From Streptomyces sp. (GTDB lineage Bacteria; Actinomycetota; Actinomycetes; Streptomycetales; Streptomycetaceae), in the NCBI GenBank assembly GCA_013362785.1, contig JABFVM010000105.1, forward strand, positions 1 through 35,896: a stretch of 35,896 bases of DNA, read 5' to 3'. Positions 6,710 through 15,266 of the stretch are shown here, piece by piece. How positions within the stretch are numbered: the first letter of the stretch is position 1; every line of letters starts with the position of its first letter. The translations under genes were made by a program, and so were the position numbers. The notes under the pieces are model-generated. The model did no database searches. It worked only from the letters and a program-made list of their open reading frames with translations, and was not told where the DNA came from.

Positions 6710-8523
6710 CCGACAGTCCGACCGTAACGTCCCTGCACCTGGGGTTCGACGAGACGCGTACCCGCGTCGTTCTGCGGACGACCGATCAGTACGGGCAGGA
6801 CCTCGTCCAGCTGGCCGCCCGATTTCGCACGGGCGGCCAGCAGGGCCCGCTCGCCGCGTCCGTTGCCCTGGACGAACTTCTCGCTGACCTGACCGTTCTC
6901 AGCGGTTGGCCCCATCGTGAGGGAGTCGAGTGGGCTCCCGAGTTGCGCAACCTCGTGGCGGGTGTGGTCAAGGACGCCAACACCGTCAAGGACCGGCTCG
7001 CTGGTGCGCAGCCTCTCGGGGAGGTCGCATCCGATGATGTCGCGGGCCTGCTCGGGGACACCTGGGAAGGTGAGCTCAGCGAATTCCAGCTCCGCGATAT
7101 CGCCAAGTTGCTCTCGCTGCAGCACGGGGCCAACTTCAGTGTTCCCGGGGCGGGCAAGACGCGCGTCGCTCTCGCCGTGTACGCCGCGCAGAAGAGTCAG
7201 GGAAAGGTGAGCCGCCTTCTCGTCGTATGCCCCAAGTCGGCATATGAGTCGTGGCGTTATGAGACAGCCGTTTGTTTTCGCTACCCCCTGCGCACCCATG
7301 TCCTCGACGGGTCGATGGATCAGTGGGCGGAAGTGCTGATCGTCAACTACGAGCGGCTGGATCGCTCCCTGGCCACGCTCGCCAACTGGCTCAAAGCGGC
7401 GCCATCGATGATCATCCTCGATGAGGCGCACCGGATGAAGCTGGGGGCTCGAGGAACCTACGGCGCGGCATGTATGGCCCTCGGGCCTCTCGCTGAACGG
7501 CGGATGATCCTCACTGGGACGCCGGCTCCGAACGGATCCAAGGACCTGGAGAACCTGCTCGGCTTCGTGTGGCCGGGACACGGCCAGCGCACCGTGGTCC
7601 AAGCTGTGGCCGGCGGGGATCTTGCTCATGCCAGTTCGGTCCTGCGCCCCCTGTTCACCCGGACAACGAAGCACGAGCTGGGTCTTCCTCCAGTATGGCT
7701 GGCGATCAGGTACGTCGATATGCCTCCCTTGCACAACGAGATCTATGGTGCGCTTGTGGGGGGCATGAATAGTGGGAATGCCCGGGACGACCTCAGCGCC
7801 CTCGGTAAAACCGCATTGCGTCTCCTTATGGCGGCTACGAGTCCTGCGTTGCTCCTTGAGGGGGCCAGCCGCTACGAGCCGCTGGCCTATCAGCTGCCGC
7901 CGTTGGAGATCCCCGAAGGCAGCTCGCTGTACTCGCTCATGCAGAATCTTCCTGACTATGAGCTGTCGCCTAAGTACAAGGAAGCGGTAGCTATCGTTGC
8001 GGAGAATGCGGCCAAGGGCCGTAAGACGTTGATCTGGACGACCTTTGTCCGGAGTCTGACGACGCTAGAGCACATGCTGAAGAAGTACAGCCCCGCTGTC
8101 GTTTTCGGAGGCACGCCAGACAGGGATGAGCAGTTGCGCCGGTTCCGCGAGGACCCGAGCTGTACGGTGCTGATCTCTAACCCGGCCACGCTGGGCGAAG
8201 GCATCAGCCTGCACCACGTGTGCCATGACGCTGTGTACGTGGACCGTGACTTCGTGGCAGGCCGGTACCTCCAGAGCGTCGACCGGATCCATCGCCTCGG
8301 TCTCGCGCCTGGGACGGACACCAGGGTTACGGTCTTGGCCGCCAGGAACACGATCGATGAGGTTGTCATCGCCCGCCTCGATCAGAAGATCGAGTTCATG
8401 GGCAGGATCCTTGACGATCCCACCGTGCAGCAACTTGCCGACCTTCAAGAGGAGCCGGCGGTTGCGGCGGGTCTCGCGCCCAGTGATATAGAGGCACTGC
8501 TGCGGCACATGGGCGACCGCTAG
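6706..8523 (+). CDS. SNF2-type superfamily 2 helicase/translocase
   Basis: This 605-residue protein has all the hallmark motifs. Walker A is SVPGAGKT (145-152), motif II is ILDEAHRMK with DEAH at 239-242, and motif III is LTGTPAPN (269-276). The C-terminal lobe has SNPATLGEGISLH (491-503) and motif VI QSVDRIHRLG (523-532). The ANFSVPGAGKT form of Walker A is one I associate with SF2 enzymes of restriction and defence loci. Proteins of this family translocate on double-stranded DNA. GTG at 6706 overlaps the TGA of the ParB-like gene by 4 nt and has GGAGGG upstream, so the pair is probably made in fixed ratio. No nuclease domain is visible in it. Confidence 0.9.
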   Translation: MTDSPTVTSLHLGFDETRTRVVLRTTDQYGQDLVQLAARFRTGGQQGPLAASVALDELLADLTVLSGWPHREGVEWAPELRNLVAGVVKDANTVKDRLAGAQPLGEVASDDVAGLLGDTWEGELSEFQLRDIAKLLSLQHGANFSVPGAGKTRVALAVYAAQKSQGKVSRLLVVCPKSAYESWRYETAVCFRYPLRTHVLDGSMDQWAEVLIVNYERLDRSLATLANWLKAAPSMIILDEAHRMKLGARGTYGAACMALGPLAERRMILTGTPAPNGSKDLENLLGFVWPGHGQRTVVQAVAGGDLAHASSVLRPLFTRTTKHELGLPPVWLAIRYVDMPPLHNEIYGALVGGMNSGNARDDLSALGKTALRLLMAATSPALLLEGASRYEPLAYQLPPLEIPEGSSLYSLMQNLPDYELSPKYKEAVAIVAENAAKGRKTLIWTTFVRSLTTLEHMLKKYSPAVVFGGTPDRDEQLRRFREDPSCTVLISNPATLGEGISLHHVCHDAVYVDRDFVAGRYLQSVDRIHRLGLAPGTDTRVTVLAARNTIDEVVIARLDQKIEFMGRILDDPTVQQLADLQEEPAVAAGLAPSDIEALLRHMGDR

Positions 8524-8585
8524 CGTCTGGTGATCTGGTTCTCGGTCCAGGCCCCGGGTTAGGCCGGGAATCGGGACCAGTGCGA

Positions 8586-8664
8586 GACTCATGCTGCCAG
8601 TACACGGTGTGCGATCACCGTCTCTGTAAGACTTGGCAGCAGATTTGAGTCACCTCCGGAAGGA
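8586..8664 (+). promoter_or_regulatory. Nested inverted repeats upstream of the methyltransferase
   Basis: Three arms nest in the 146-nt gap before the methyltransferase: GACTC/GAGTC (8586-8590, 8647-8651), GCTGCCA/TGGCAGC (8593-8599, 8634-8640) and ACGGTG/CACCGT (8604-8609, 8616-8621). Directly after them, CTCC-GGAA-GGAG can fold a GNRA-loop hairpin over the Shine-Dalgarno. This suggests separate control of methyltransferase expression; it is untested. Confidence 0.4.
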
Positions 8665-8669
8665 GCGCC

Positions 8670-10022
8670 ATGCGCCCCAGCGGCCCAGAGCGTCCGCAGT
8701 TCGCCTCCCCACTGACCTCGGTTGAGATCTGTGCGGGGGCAGGCGGACAAGCTGTCGGGCTGCACAACGCCGGGTTCGATCACTTGGAGCTCGTTGAGTG
8801 GGATCCCTACGCAGTGGAGACCCTCCGTGAGAACGTAGGCGGCTGGCCTGGCTGGTCGCCGGAGCGGGCCAAGGCGCTTCGGCCTATGGATGTCAGGGAA
8901 TTCCTAAAGTCTGAAGAATTCAGAAACCTTGGCGTCGAAAAGGGTGATCTTGATCTGCTCGCTGGCGGTGTACCTTGCCCTCCGTTCTCGTTGGCGGGGA
9001 AGAGGCTTGGGAAAGACGATGAGCGGGATCTCTTTCCCGACGCTCTGAAAATCGTTAAAGAATTGATGCCCAGAGCGGTCATGATTGAGAACGTTCGAGG
9101 CATCCTGGAGCCGCCTGAGGTATTTATTGAGTACCGTGCTTACATTCTGAGAGAATTGCGAAAGCTCGGCTACGCGGTTCCGGAAATCAATGAGCGCGAT
9201 ATTCCTCGTGATCAAGACCTCGAAATGCGGCGTGTCTGGCGCAGGCTGGACGCAAGTAATTTTGGTGTTCCTCAGCTTCGTCCGAGGGCGATCCTTGTTG
9301 CGATCCGAAATGACATCATTGAACGGAATGGTGTCGAGTTTGTGTGGCCGGAACGGCTGGCGCGGCGAACTCAAGCGTCCGTGGTAGGGAATCTCCGGAG
9401 AAGCATGAAGGAGCGCTGCGAAGATTTCTGGGATAGGAATCAGGATGGAGAGCCGGCGGGACCCGACGACCGTACGGGGAAGAACGTCTTCTATGAGTGG
9501 CTAATCCGCGCCAAGAAGGCCAAAGATGCTGGTAGGGGCGTGGCGCCGACGCTCGTTGGCGGATCGAAGAAGCATGGAGGGGCAGACCTCGGGCCGACCA
9601 GAGCGAAGCGTGCCTGGGAGGCGATGGGGGTTAACGCCATGGGGGTCGCCAATGACCGCAAGGAATGTGACGCGGAACGGGATCTGTTCAGGCTGGCTGG
9701 GCCCATGCTGACTGTCGAACAGGCTGCCATTATCCAAGGGTTCCCGAGAGATTGGGACTTTCAAGGGAAGAAGACGGCGCGCTACCGTCAGGTAGGCAAT
9801 GCCTTCCCCCCTCCAGTTGCTGAAGCTGTTGGTCGGGCAATCGCGGCCGTGTTGCGTCCGGAGCATCGGGAAGAACTGCTCGAAGGCTATGTTGTGGACT
9901 CCAGCAGCGGCTCTTCGGTGCCAAGGGAGTCGGAGCAGATGATGTTTTCTGGGTCAGATTTCCCGAAGGCCCGCTCTGCGGGAAGTAACCGTCGCGGCAA
10001 TTTTGTCGGCACACGCGTCTGA
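8670..10022 (+). CDS. DNA cytosine-5 methyltransferase
   Basis: This 450-residue C5-methyltransferase shows motif I EICAGAGGQAVGL (19-31) and motif IV GGVPCPPFS (99-107) with catalytic Cys103. Motif VI is ENVRG (140-144), motif VIII QLRPRA (202-207), and motif X RYRQVGNAFPPPVAEAVG near 375-392. The target-recognition region (about 210-330) is typical in size, so the recognition sequence cannot be read from it. AAGGAG precedes the ATG by 6 nt. The gene is noticeably richer in A and T (for example near 8890-9330) than its flanks, a sign of transfer. Its final 69 nt overlap the convergent Vsr gene. It should protect host DNA from the neighbouring restriction proteins. Confidence 0.96.
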   Translation: MRPSGPERPQFASPLTSVEICAGAGGQAVGLHNAGFDHLELVEWDPYAVETLRENVGGWPGWSPERAKALRPMDVREFLKSEEFRNLGVEKGDLDLLAGGVPCPPFSLAGKRLGKDDERDLFPDALKIVKELMPRAVMIENVRGILEPPEVFIEYRAYILRELRKLGYAVPEINERDIPRDQDLEMRRVWRRLDASNFGVPQLRPRAILVAIRNDIIERNGVEFVWPERLARRTQASVVGNLRRSMKERCEDFWDRNQDGEPAGPDDRTGKNVFYEWLIRAKKAKDAGRGVAPTLVGGSKKHGGADLGPTRAKRAWEAMGVNAMGVANDRKECDAERDLFRLAGPMLTVEQAAIIQGFPRDWDFQGKKTARYRQVGNAFPPPVAEAVGRAIAAVLRPEHREELLEGYVVDSSSGSSVPRESEQMMFSGSDFPKARSAGSNRRGNFVGTRV

Positions 10023-10415
10023 AGACTCGTGCTCCCAGAAGCGGAGCACGAGCCAGCCGGCTTCCTCTAGGCGTCGGTCAGTGTCACGGTCTCGTGTGAC
10101 ATTGCGCAGGACTTTTTCTGACCAGTAACCAGAGTTGGTCCTGGGTGGAATATAGTGCTCCGGGCACCCGTGCCAGTAACAGCCGTCGATAAATACGGCA
10201 ACCTTTGCCGGACGGAATACCATGTCGGCCGTCCGGCGAAGGTCAGGCAACGGGCGCGCGCATACGCGGTAGCGTAGCCCCTGAGCATGAACGAGTCTGC
10301 GGATCAGTTGCTCGGGCTTTGTGTCGCGGCTGCGGATGGCCTGCATGTTGCGGCGACGAGCTGCGGACGAAGCCCAGGAACCTTGCGGCGCTTCCCACTG
10401 CGGATCATCGGGCAC
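9954..10415 (-). CDS. vsr: Very short patch repair (Vsr)-family endonuclease
   Basis: The 153-residue product matches the Vsr family throughout: MQAIRSRDTKPE (24-35), RYRV, the catalytic-Asp segment TADMVF with Asp64, IDGCYWHGCPEH (76-87) with His82, and YW..K...N..RD (98-110) through WEHE (127-130). E. coli Vsr has His at the position of Asp77; the Asp form is common outside enterobacteria. Classical Vsr nicks T:G mismatches arising from deamination at 5-methylcytosine. In loci with Z1 and MORC-like ATPases it has been proposed as the restriction nuclease. The GTG start at 10415 has no clear ribosome binding site. A start at Met24 is possible but would remove little of the fold. Confidence 0.93.
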   Translation of the reverse strand: MPDDPQWEAPQGSWASSAARRRNMQAIRSRDTKPEQLIRRLVHAQGLRYRVCARPLPDLRRTADMVFRPAKVAVFIDGCYWHGCPEHYIPPRTNSGYWSEKVLRNVTRDRDTDRRLEEAGWLVLRFWEHESSDACADKIAATVTSRRAGLREI

Positions 10416-10480
10416 GTCTCAGAGCCTAGACCTCGGAGGGGCGCCGCGGGTCATGTGGGTCTCCTGTCGAACGCGTTAAC

Positions 10481-10515
10481 GGGGGAGGCCTGCCCATCTG
10501 GGGGTCGGCCCCCCC
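10481..10515. terminator. G/C hairpin downstream of the Z1 gene
   Basis: GGGGG-A-GGCC pairs with GGCC-CCCCC across a 16-nt loop, a 9-bp stem with one bulged A. It lies just beyond the stop of the leftward Z1 gene and before the Vsr gene, so it may limit read-through into vsr or set its level. Confidence 0.5.
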
Positions 10516-10532
10516 GCTGCGCAGACCGTGGC

Positions 10533-13526
10533 TCAGGACGAGATGGCCGGAACTGTTGCCTCGTCGGCATATCGCGAGTTCTTGGCACGGAAGCGCACCA
10601 GGCGGCGGTCCGCGCTCACCGCTGAGGCTGGCGGGATCAACGTGAAGGCCATCACGATCTTCGATGGGTCAGCCGTGCCGTTTCGGACGGCTGCTTGAAC
10701 GTCGCTGTGGCTGTCCCCCTCCACGACGGTATACAGAAGCATTACCCCTGTCGTGGATCTGATTCGGACGCCGTCGCTAGGAGACGCCTCTGGCGACGGG
10801 GACGCCTGATCGATCAGACGCTGTGCCGCTGTCCGGTGTTCGACACTGGCGATGCGGCCGAAGGAGGTCTTGCCGGTCTGCCGGCTTCGACGGACAAGCG
10901 ACAGCGGCCGCGAACCGAGAACACTGGCTTCTATGCGCGTGCTCGCAGCCAGGCGGGGAGATATGAGCAGCCAGTCGTCCGCCTTGGCGAGCGTGCCGTC
11001 GAGCTGGCTGAGATAGGTCAGATGGGGATCGAAGTGCCCAGGGTGCTCCCATTCGAGCTGTGACAACACGCTGACAAGGTCGCTGTGAGAGATGGTGCCG
11101 GTCAGAGCCTCGAAAGTCCGCGTGAGCGAGCTGGAGTTGTCAGGCGGATTACTGAACGACTGCGGGGTTGCGTTGAGCGATCCCAGCAACGGGCGCCAGC
11201 GTTCCGTATTTCGCTTAAGTGTTGCGCTGTTCATCGGGTACGACGCGGGCTCAATGGGGCGGCCAGGCGACCGGATTTCAACCAGTTCTGCGTTGAACAT
11301 CTTGTTGCGGGCCGAGGGCCTGATCCAAGGCAGGTGCTGTGCAACTAGGGGAGGCACCTGCATGGGAGTGATCTGTGGCTGGCCATCGACTATCGCGGCG
11401 TATTGGGCCAGCTGCTCTCTGAACGTCTCCTCATCGCGGCAGATCGCTTCGTAAGCCTCGTACAAATCAGCGTACTTGTTGCGACCGAACGGCTCCTCCC
11501 GGCCGATGTAGAGCCGGACCAGGTCCCGGTAGCCGGGCCGGAAGCCGAACCAGCGGCCCATCTGCATGAGTGTGTCAGCTTGCTGTGTCGTGCGCCGGTA
11601 ATAGGTGATGGTCAGGCCCTCCATGGTGAAGCCACGGGACAGCTTCGTTCCGCCGACCAGGATCTTCCATACGTGCGGGGTCCGGTCGAAGTCGAGGTCC
11701 AACTGGTCGAAGTAGCGGTCCGAGTCCCCGTTGACGACGATGACCGGCTGGCCTCCGGAGCCGATGCGCTGACGGGCGGCGTTCACGTAGGGGCGCAGTT
11801 CCTCATATGAGGCAGGAACGGGGAGGTCTGAGGCACGTGCCTCACTGACCGGAGCGAAGTCGGAAGCCCACAGCGCGGCAAGGCGCTCGTGGCCAGCGGT
11901 AGAGCTGTACCCCGCCTGATGCCACATGGAGTTGATGAGCAGCGCGAGATCCGCGTGATCATCCTTCCGTACCGACTGATGAGCGAGCATCGTGTGGTGC
12001 CGGAACGGGCCGTCAGGCACATCGTTGTCTGCCCGGTACAGCTTCAGCGCACCAGACAGGACGAAGGCGTCCATCGCTTCTTGGAGACGGTCACCCGTGG
12101 AGTCGTCGATGTCCCGGATGTGCGTTCTTTCCTGGGAGTTGGCGTACGTTCGCTCATCCCGAGGTATCGCCGAATCCAGATCGTGAAAGTCCTGGGCGCC
12201 CATGTACCCGGACGGGCGCGGAAGTGAGATCAGGAAGTCGCTGGGGAAGATGTCCTCGTCGTCACCTGGATCAACGAAGACGTTGGCGAAGGGGGTAGCC
12301 GTGTAGCCGACGTACTGCGCACGGGGAAGAAGCTTTAGGAGCTGGGAGAGCAGCCCGTTGATGGCCGTGCGGTCAGTGCTGCCCTGCTGCCACTTCTTCG
12401 GGTCCAGAGTGTTTACGGAGGCCTGGTCGGACTCGTCATCGATGATCAGGGCAGGCAGCTCTCCGAGGAGTCCGTGAATCTGCTTGAGATCTTTGACGAG
12501 TTTCGTCAGAACGGACTTGTTCTTCTTCACCACAAGGATGCGGGCGGCGGCGTGGTGGAGGTTCGCCGGATCATGTAGCGGACGGGTCGGTTCGCGCTTC
12601 TCGAACTCAAGGGCCCGGATGCCTTGCGCCAGGCTCTTGTAGTCGTTATCCCGAGTCGTCAGTCGCTCGATGTCGAACGCGCCGAGCGTGGATGGGCGGG
12701 CTCCGTGCCGGACGAAGTCGGGCCAGTCCGCATCGTCACCTACGTAGTCCACGCCAACAAGGGAGTCCAAGTCCGTGATGTCCGCACCGCGCAGGATGTT
12801 TTCCTGCCCGATGAGCTCCATGTCGAGGCGGCGCTGTGTCTGGGCGCGCAGCAGGTTGAGGGTTCCACCAAGCACGATGACGAGGCGGTAGCCGGCGTCG
12901 ATCGCTTTGGCAGCGACGCCCGTGAAGTTGGCCGTCTTACCTGACTGTACGTACCCGACGACCAGGCCTTTCGCCTGGCGAGCTGCCGACTGCTCTGGAT
13001 CTGTGAGGCGTTCAACGACTGCTCGACTTGCCTCGTCCAGGCTCGCGATCGCGGCGTCGGACCAGCCCTTGGCGCGGAGCTTCTTTTCGTACGACGTCCA
13101 GTAGAAGGAGCGGGTGGCGGCCCGCTCAGGCGCGTACCAAGGGGTGAAGTCACGAGTAATCACTGTGGGGCCTGGAATCGTCGCCACAGGTACGGCGTCG
13201 TCCAGTGCCTTCCGCAAGTCACTTCCGAATCGGAGCCGGTCGTACACGGCTGTACGCCGGTCGTCGGTGCGAGCCGGGATAGAGAGCGCCCACTGAGGGT
13301 CCTCCGCGAAGTCCCAGGCTGTGAGGTGACGGCTCCAGAGAGCCGTGAGTGCCTCGTCGCCGCCTACGAGGTAAGCGTGAAACAGCTCCTCGCTCAGGTC
13401 AGCGTCGGGATAGTCCTCATCGGCCGCAAGCGCAGACCAGCGCGCGAAGTGCCGGGGGACGCTCCCCATGCCCGCCAGCGCGGAGGTATGGATCTCAAGG
13501 AGAGCGGTGGCGAGGGTGTCGCTCAT
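10533..13526 (-). CDS. Z1-domain superfamily 2 ATPase
   Basis: This 997-residue protein carries the Z1 helicase-like ATPase. Walker A is GYVQSGKTAN (191-200), motif II is LIIDDESDQASVN (360-372), and the signature is YVGYTATPFANVFVD (405-419). The C-terminal lobe has LVGGTKLSRGFTMEGL and MQMGRWFGFRPGYRDL. Length is normal for the family. Z1 proteins are known from restriction-like operons with MORC/MutL-like ATPases, methyltransferases and Vsr-like nucleases, the context seen here, and are predicted DNA translocases. GAGGA lies 6-7 nt before the ATG, and 54 nt separate it from the upstream MORC-like gene, so they form an operon. All ATPase motifs look intact. Confidence 0.95.
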   Translation of the reverse strand: MSDTLATALLEIHTSALAGMGSVPRHFARWSALAADEDYPDADLSEELFHAYLVGGDEALTALWSRHLTAWDFAEDPQWALSIPARTDDRRTAVYDRLRFGSDLRKALDDAVPVATIPGPTVITRDFTPWYAPERAATRSFYWTSYEKKLRAKGWSDAAIASLDEASRAVVERLTDPEQSAARQAKGLVVGYVQSGKTANFTGVAAKAIDAGYRLVIVLGGTLNLLRAQTQRRLDMELIGQENILRGADITDLDSLVGVDYVGDDADWPDFVRHGARPSTLGAFDIERLTTRDNDYKSLAQGIRALEFEKREPTRPLHDPANLHHAAARILVVKKNKSVLTKLVKDLKQIHGLLGELPALIIDDESDQASVNTLDPKKWQQGSTDRTAINGLLSQLLKLLPRAQYVGYTATPFANVFVDPGDDEDIFPSDFLISLPRPSGYMGAQDFHDLDSAIPRDERTYANSQERTHIRDIDDSTGDRLQEAMDAFVLSGALKLYRADNDVPDGPFRHHTMLAHQSVRKDDHADLALLINSMWHQAGYSSTAGHERLAALWASDFAPVSEARASDLPVPASYEELRPYVNAARQRIGSGGQPVIVVNGDSDRYFDQLDLDFDRTPHVWKILVGGTKLSRGFTMEGLTITYYRRTTQQADTLMQMGRWFGFRPGYRDLVRLYIGREEPFGRNKYADLYEAYEAICRDEETFREQLAQYAAIVDGQPQITPMQVPPLVAQHLPWIRPSARNKMFNAELVEIRSPGRPIEPASYPMNSATLKRNTERWRPLLGSLNATPQSFSNPPDNSSSLTRTFEALTGTISHSDLVSVLSQLEWEHPGHFDPHLTYLSQLDGTLAKADDWLLISPRLAASTRIEASVLGSRPLSLVRRSRQTGKTSFGRIASVEHRTAAQRLIDQASPSPEASPSDGVRIRSTTGVMLLYTVVEGDSHSDVQAAVRNGTADPSKIVMAFTLIPPASAVSADRRLVRFRAKNSRYADEATVPAISS

Positions 13527-13580
13527 GTAAGTCCTCGGTTGCGGATCAGAGGTGAAACGGGAGGAACTGCACTGCTGGTG

Positions 13581-15134
13581 TCAGGACAGTGCCTGCGCGC
13601 GCCGCGTACGCTGCGTGTCCACTGAAGCCAGGAGGATGGTGTTCCAGTAGTCCACACGGTCTTGTCGGCTACGTTCCCAGCGTCCGAGTCCGAAGCAATC
13701 CTCAAGGAGCAGGTACAGCAAAGTCTTTGTGACGGGCGCGTCGTTCGAACCGCCTCGTCTTCCGTCGTTGAAATCCTCCCGGTATGCCCTATTGAGGATG
13801 ACGGCATTGCACTCGCGGTCCAGGCTGAAGAACTGGTCCGGGGGAAGGGACGCCCACGTGAAGCTGATTGGCTCTTCACCCGGCTTCTCAGGCAGTTCTT
13901 CCTTGATGACTCGCTTGACCTTCGGGTCCAGGCCCTTGCCTGGCGGAGTCACAGGCTTACGAGTGATCTCGCTGCGCCTCGAACCGTCCCGGTAAGCGGT
14001 CTCGGCATCAGCCAGATAGGTGAGGAAGGTGTACCCCGTAGAGTCCACCGCCTTTTCCACGCCGAGAGTGAAGGCCGGGGTGACGGTGACACTTTCTTTC
14101 TTCACATCGAGGCTCAGGACGTTGTTCTCCTGAGAAGGAAGGTCGACCGCGACACGGGCGAGAACAAGGTGCCCTTCAGGGCTCCGCAGACCGTTCCAGC
14201 CGCCCGCCTGTACGAGGCGGTCATTCCGATAGAAGTAGAAGCCCTGTCTCTCAGCGAGTGGACCAATCTGGCGGAAGCCTGCCTGCTTTGACTTGGCAGG
14301 CCAGATGTGAGCGGTCAGGCGCACGCTTCCCAGACCCTCCACAGGCGCTGTGAACTCCCGGGGGTAGCCTGCCTTGCCCGGGACCTTGTACCCGAAGGGG
14401 TCCAGAGCCTCTACTGCGATGTGGTCCACTTCTTCGCCGAAGCCGCGCTCACCGCTGCTCACGTCCCAGACCGCGATGTCGAGCTGGAGACCACGCTGCA
14501 GGTACCGATGAAGGTAGAGGCCAAGATGGGTCTCGAGGCGGGATATCGCCTTCGAGAGGAACTGGTCGCTCTGGCCGCGCGCGACTGTCTCGAAGGCCCG
14601 TACGCCATCCCACCGAACGACGGTGCCGTGCCACTCGATGATCCCGTCGTAACGGTCTACGAGCTCCTGCGCGTACCGGGGGTCGACTGTGTCGCAGCGG
14701 AAGCTGTCTTCGATGCCCTCCGCGGTGAGGCGGCGGCCCGCGGCGCGGCTTCGCTTTGTGCGGCTTACGACGGTGAGCGAAGAAGCGTGGGAGAGGGACG
14801 CAGCCTTCAGGCCCGTGCCGTACATGCCGAGGGCGCCCTCGGCGTAGTCGCGGCGGCGCCCGACAGTCATCGCGGCATCCAGGCCCTCTTCGTCCATGCC
14901 ATTGCCGTTGTCGATGATCAGCAGTGTGAGTATCCGGTCTGCGTCACGCAGGAAATGCACGACGATCTTGTCCGCGTCGGCATCGATGGAGTTGTCGATC
15001 AGGTCAGCGACGCCGACTTCGAAGCCGTAGCCCTGGTTGGTCAGAGCCCTGCCGTAGCCCGAGTCTGGTGGCAAGTGCGTGCAACCGGTTGTGGGGACGT
15101 CGTACTGCCAGTTGGCGCCGGACTCGTAGGGCAT
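13581..15134 (-). CDS. MORC/MutL-like GHKL ATPase
   Basis: This 517-residue protein has an N-terminal GHKL ATPase. The N-box is ADLIDNSIDA (43-52), with Asp in place of the more usual Glu. The G1 box is IIDNGNGMD (73-81), and the glycine-rich lid is GALGMYGTGLKAAS (100-113). An S5-like fold follows to about residue 350 (FYFYRNDRLVQAGGWNGL, LVLARVAVDLP). The C-terminal part (about 370-517) is of unknown fold. Prokaryotic MORC-like ATPases occur in restriction-modification loci beside Z1 proteins and may clamp or compact DNA on target detection. GAGGAAG precedes the ATG by about 5 nt. It is the first gene of the leftward operon. Confidence 0.93.
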   Translation of the reverse strand: MPYESGANWQYDVPTTGCTHLPPDSGYGRALTNQGYGFEVGVADLIDNSIDADADKIVVHFLRDADRILTLLIIDNGNGMDEEGLDAAMTVGRRRDYAEGALGMYGTGLKAASLSHASSLTVVSRTKRSRAAGRRLTAEGIEDSFRCDTVDPRYAQELVDRYDGIIEWHGTVVRWDGVRAFETVARGQSDQFLSKAISRLETHLGLYLHRYLQRGLQLDIAVWDVSSGERGFGEEVDHIAVEALDPFGYKVPGKAGYPREFTAPVEGLGSVRLTAHIWPAKSKQAGFRQIGPLAERQGFYFYRNDRLVQAGGWNGLRSPEGHLVLARVAVDLPSQENNVLSLDVKKESVTVTPAFTLGVEKAVDSTGYTFLTYLADAETAYRDGSRRSEITRKPVTPPGKGLDPKVKRVIKEELPEKPGEEPISFTWASLPPDQFFSLDRECNAVILNRAYREDFNDGRRGGSNDAPVTKTLLYLLLEDCFGLGRWERSRQDRVDYWNTILLASVDTQRTRRAQALS

Positions 15135-15223
15135 GCTTCCTCAAATGCGCAGGTCAGGGCTAGCTTCCCAAGTAGCAGCCCGTTACAACAGACGTGAGTG
15201 TGACCGTACTGCAAAGGTTGGAC

Positions 15224-15266
15224 ATAAGGGAGGTGGATGGTTGAACTAGGGGGATAAGTCCCTTAT
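15224..15266. promoter_or_regulatory. Inverted repeat ATAAGGGA / TCCCTTAT upstream of the MORC-like gene
   Basis: A perfect 8-bp inverted repeat (15224-15231 and 15259-15266) encloses a further GGGA-taag-TCCC palindrome (15251-15262). It lies 90-132 nt upstream of the leftward ATPase gene, in the range expected for an operator or promoter element. Confidence 0.4.

Noticed and set aside
9954..10415. Vsr gene as a pure mismatch-repair companion of the methyltransferase
   Set aside because: Possible, but Z1 and MORC-like ATPases in the same strand order argue for a restriction role; left open in the feature entry.
4573..15134. DISARM, BREX or Dnd/phosphorothioation identity
   Set aside because: No DUF1998 protein, PglX/PglZ/BrxL-like protein, or DndA-E set is visible; only a C5-methyltransferase and an SF2 helicase are shared in a general way.
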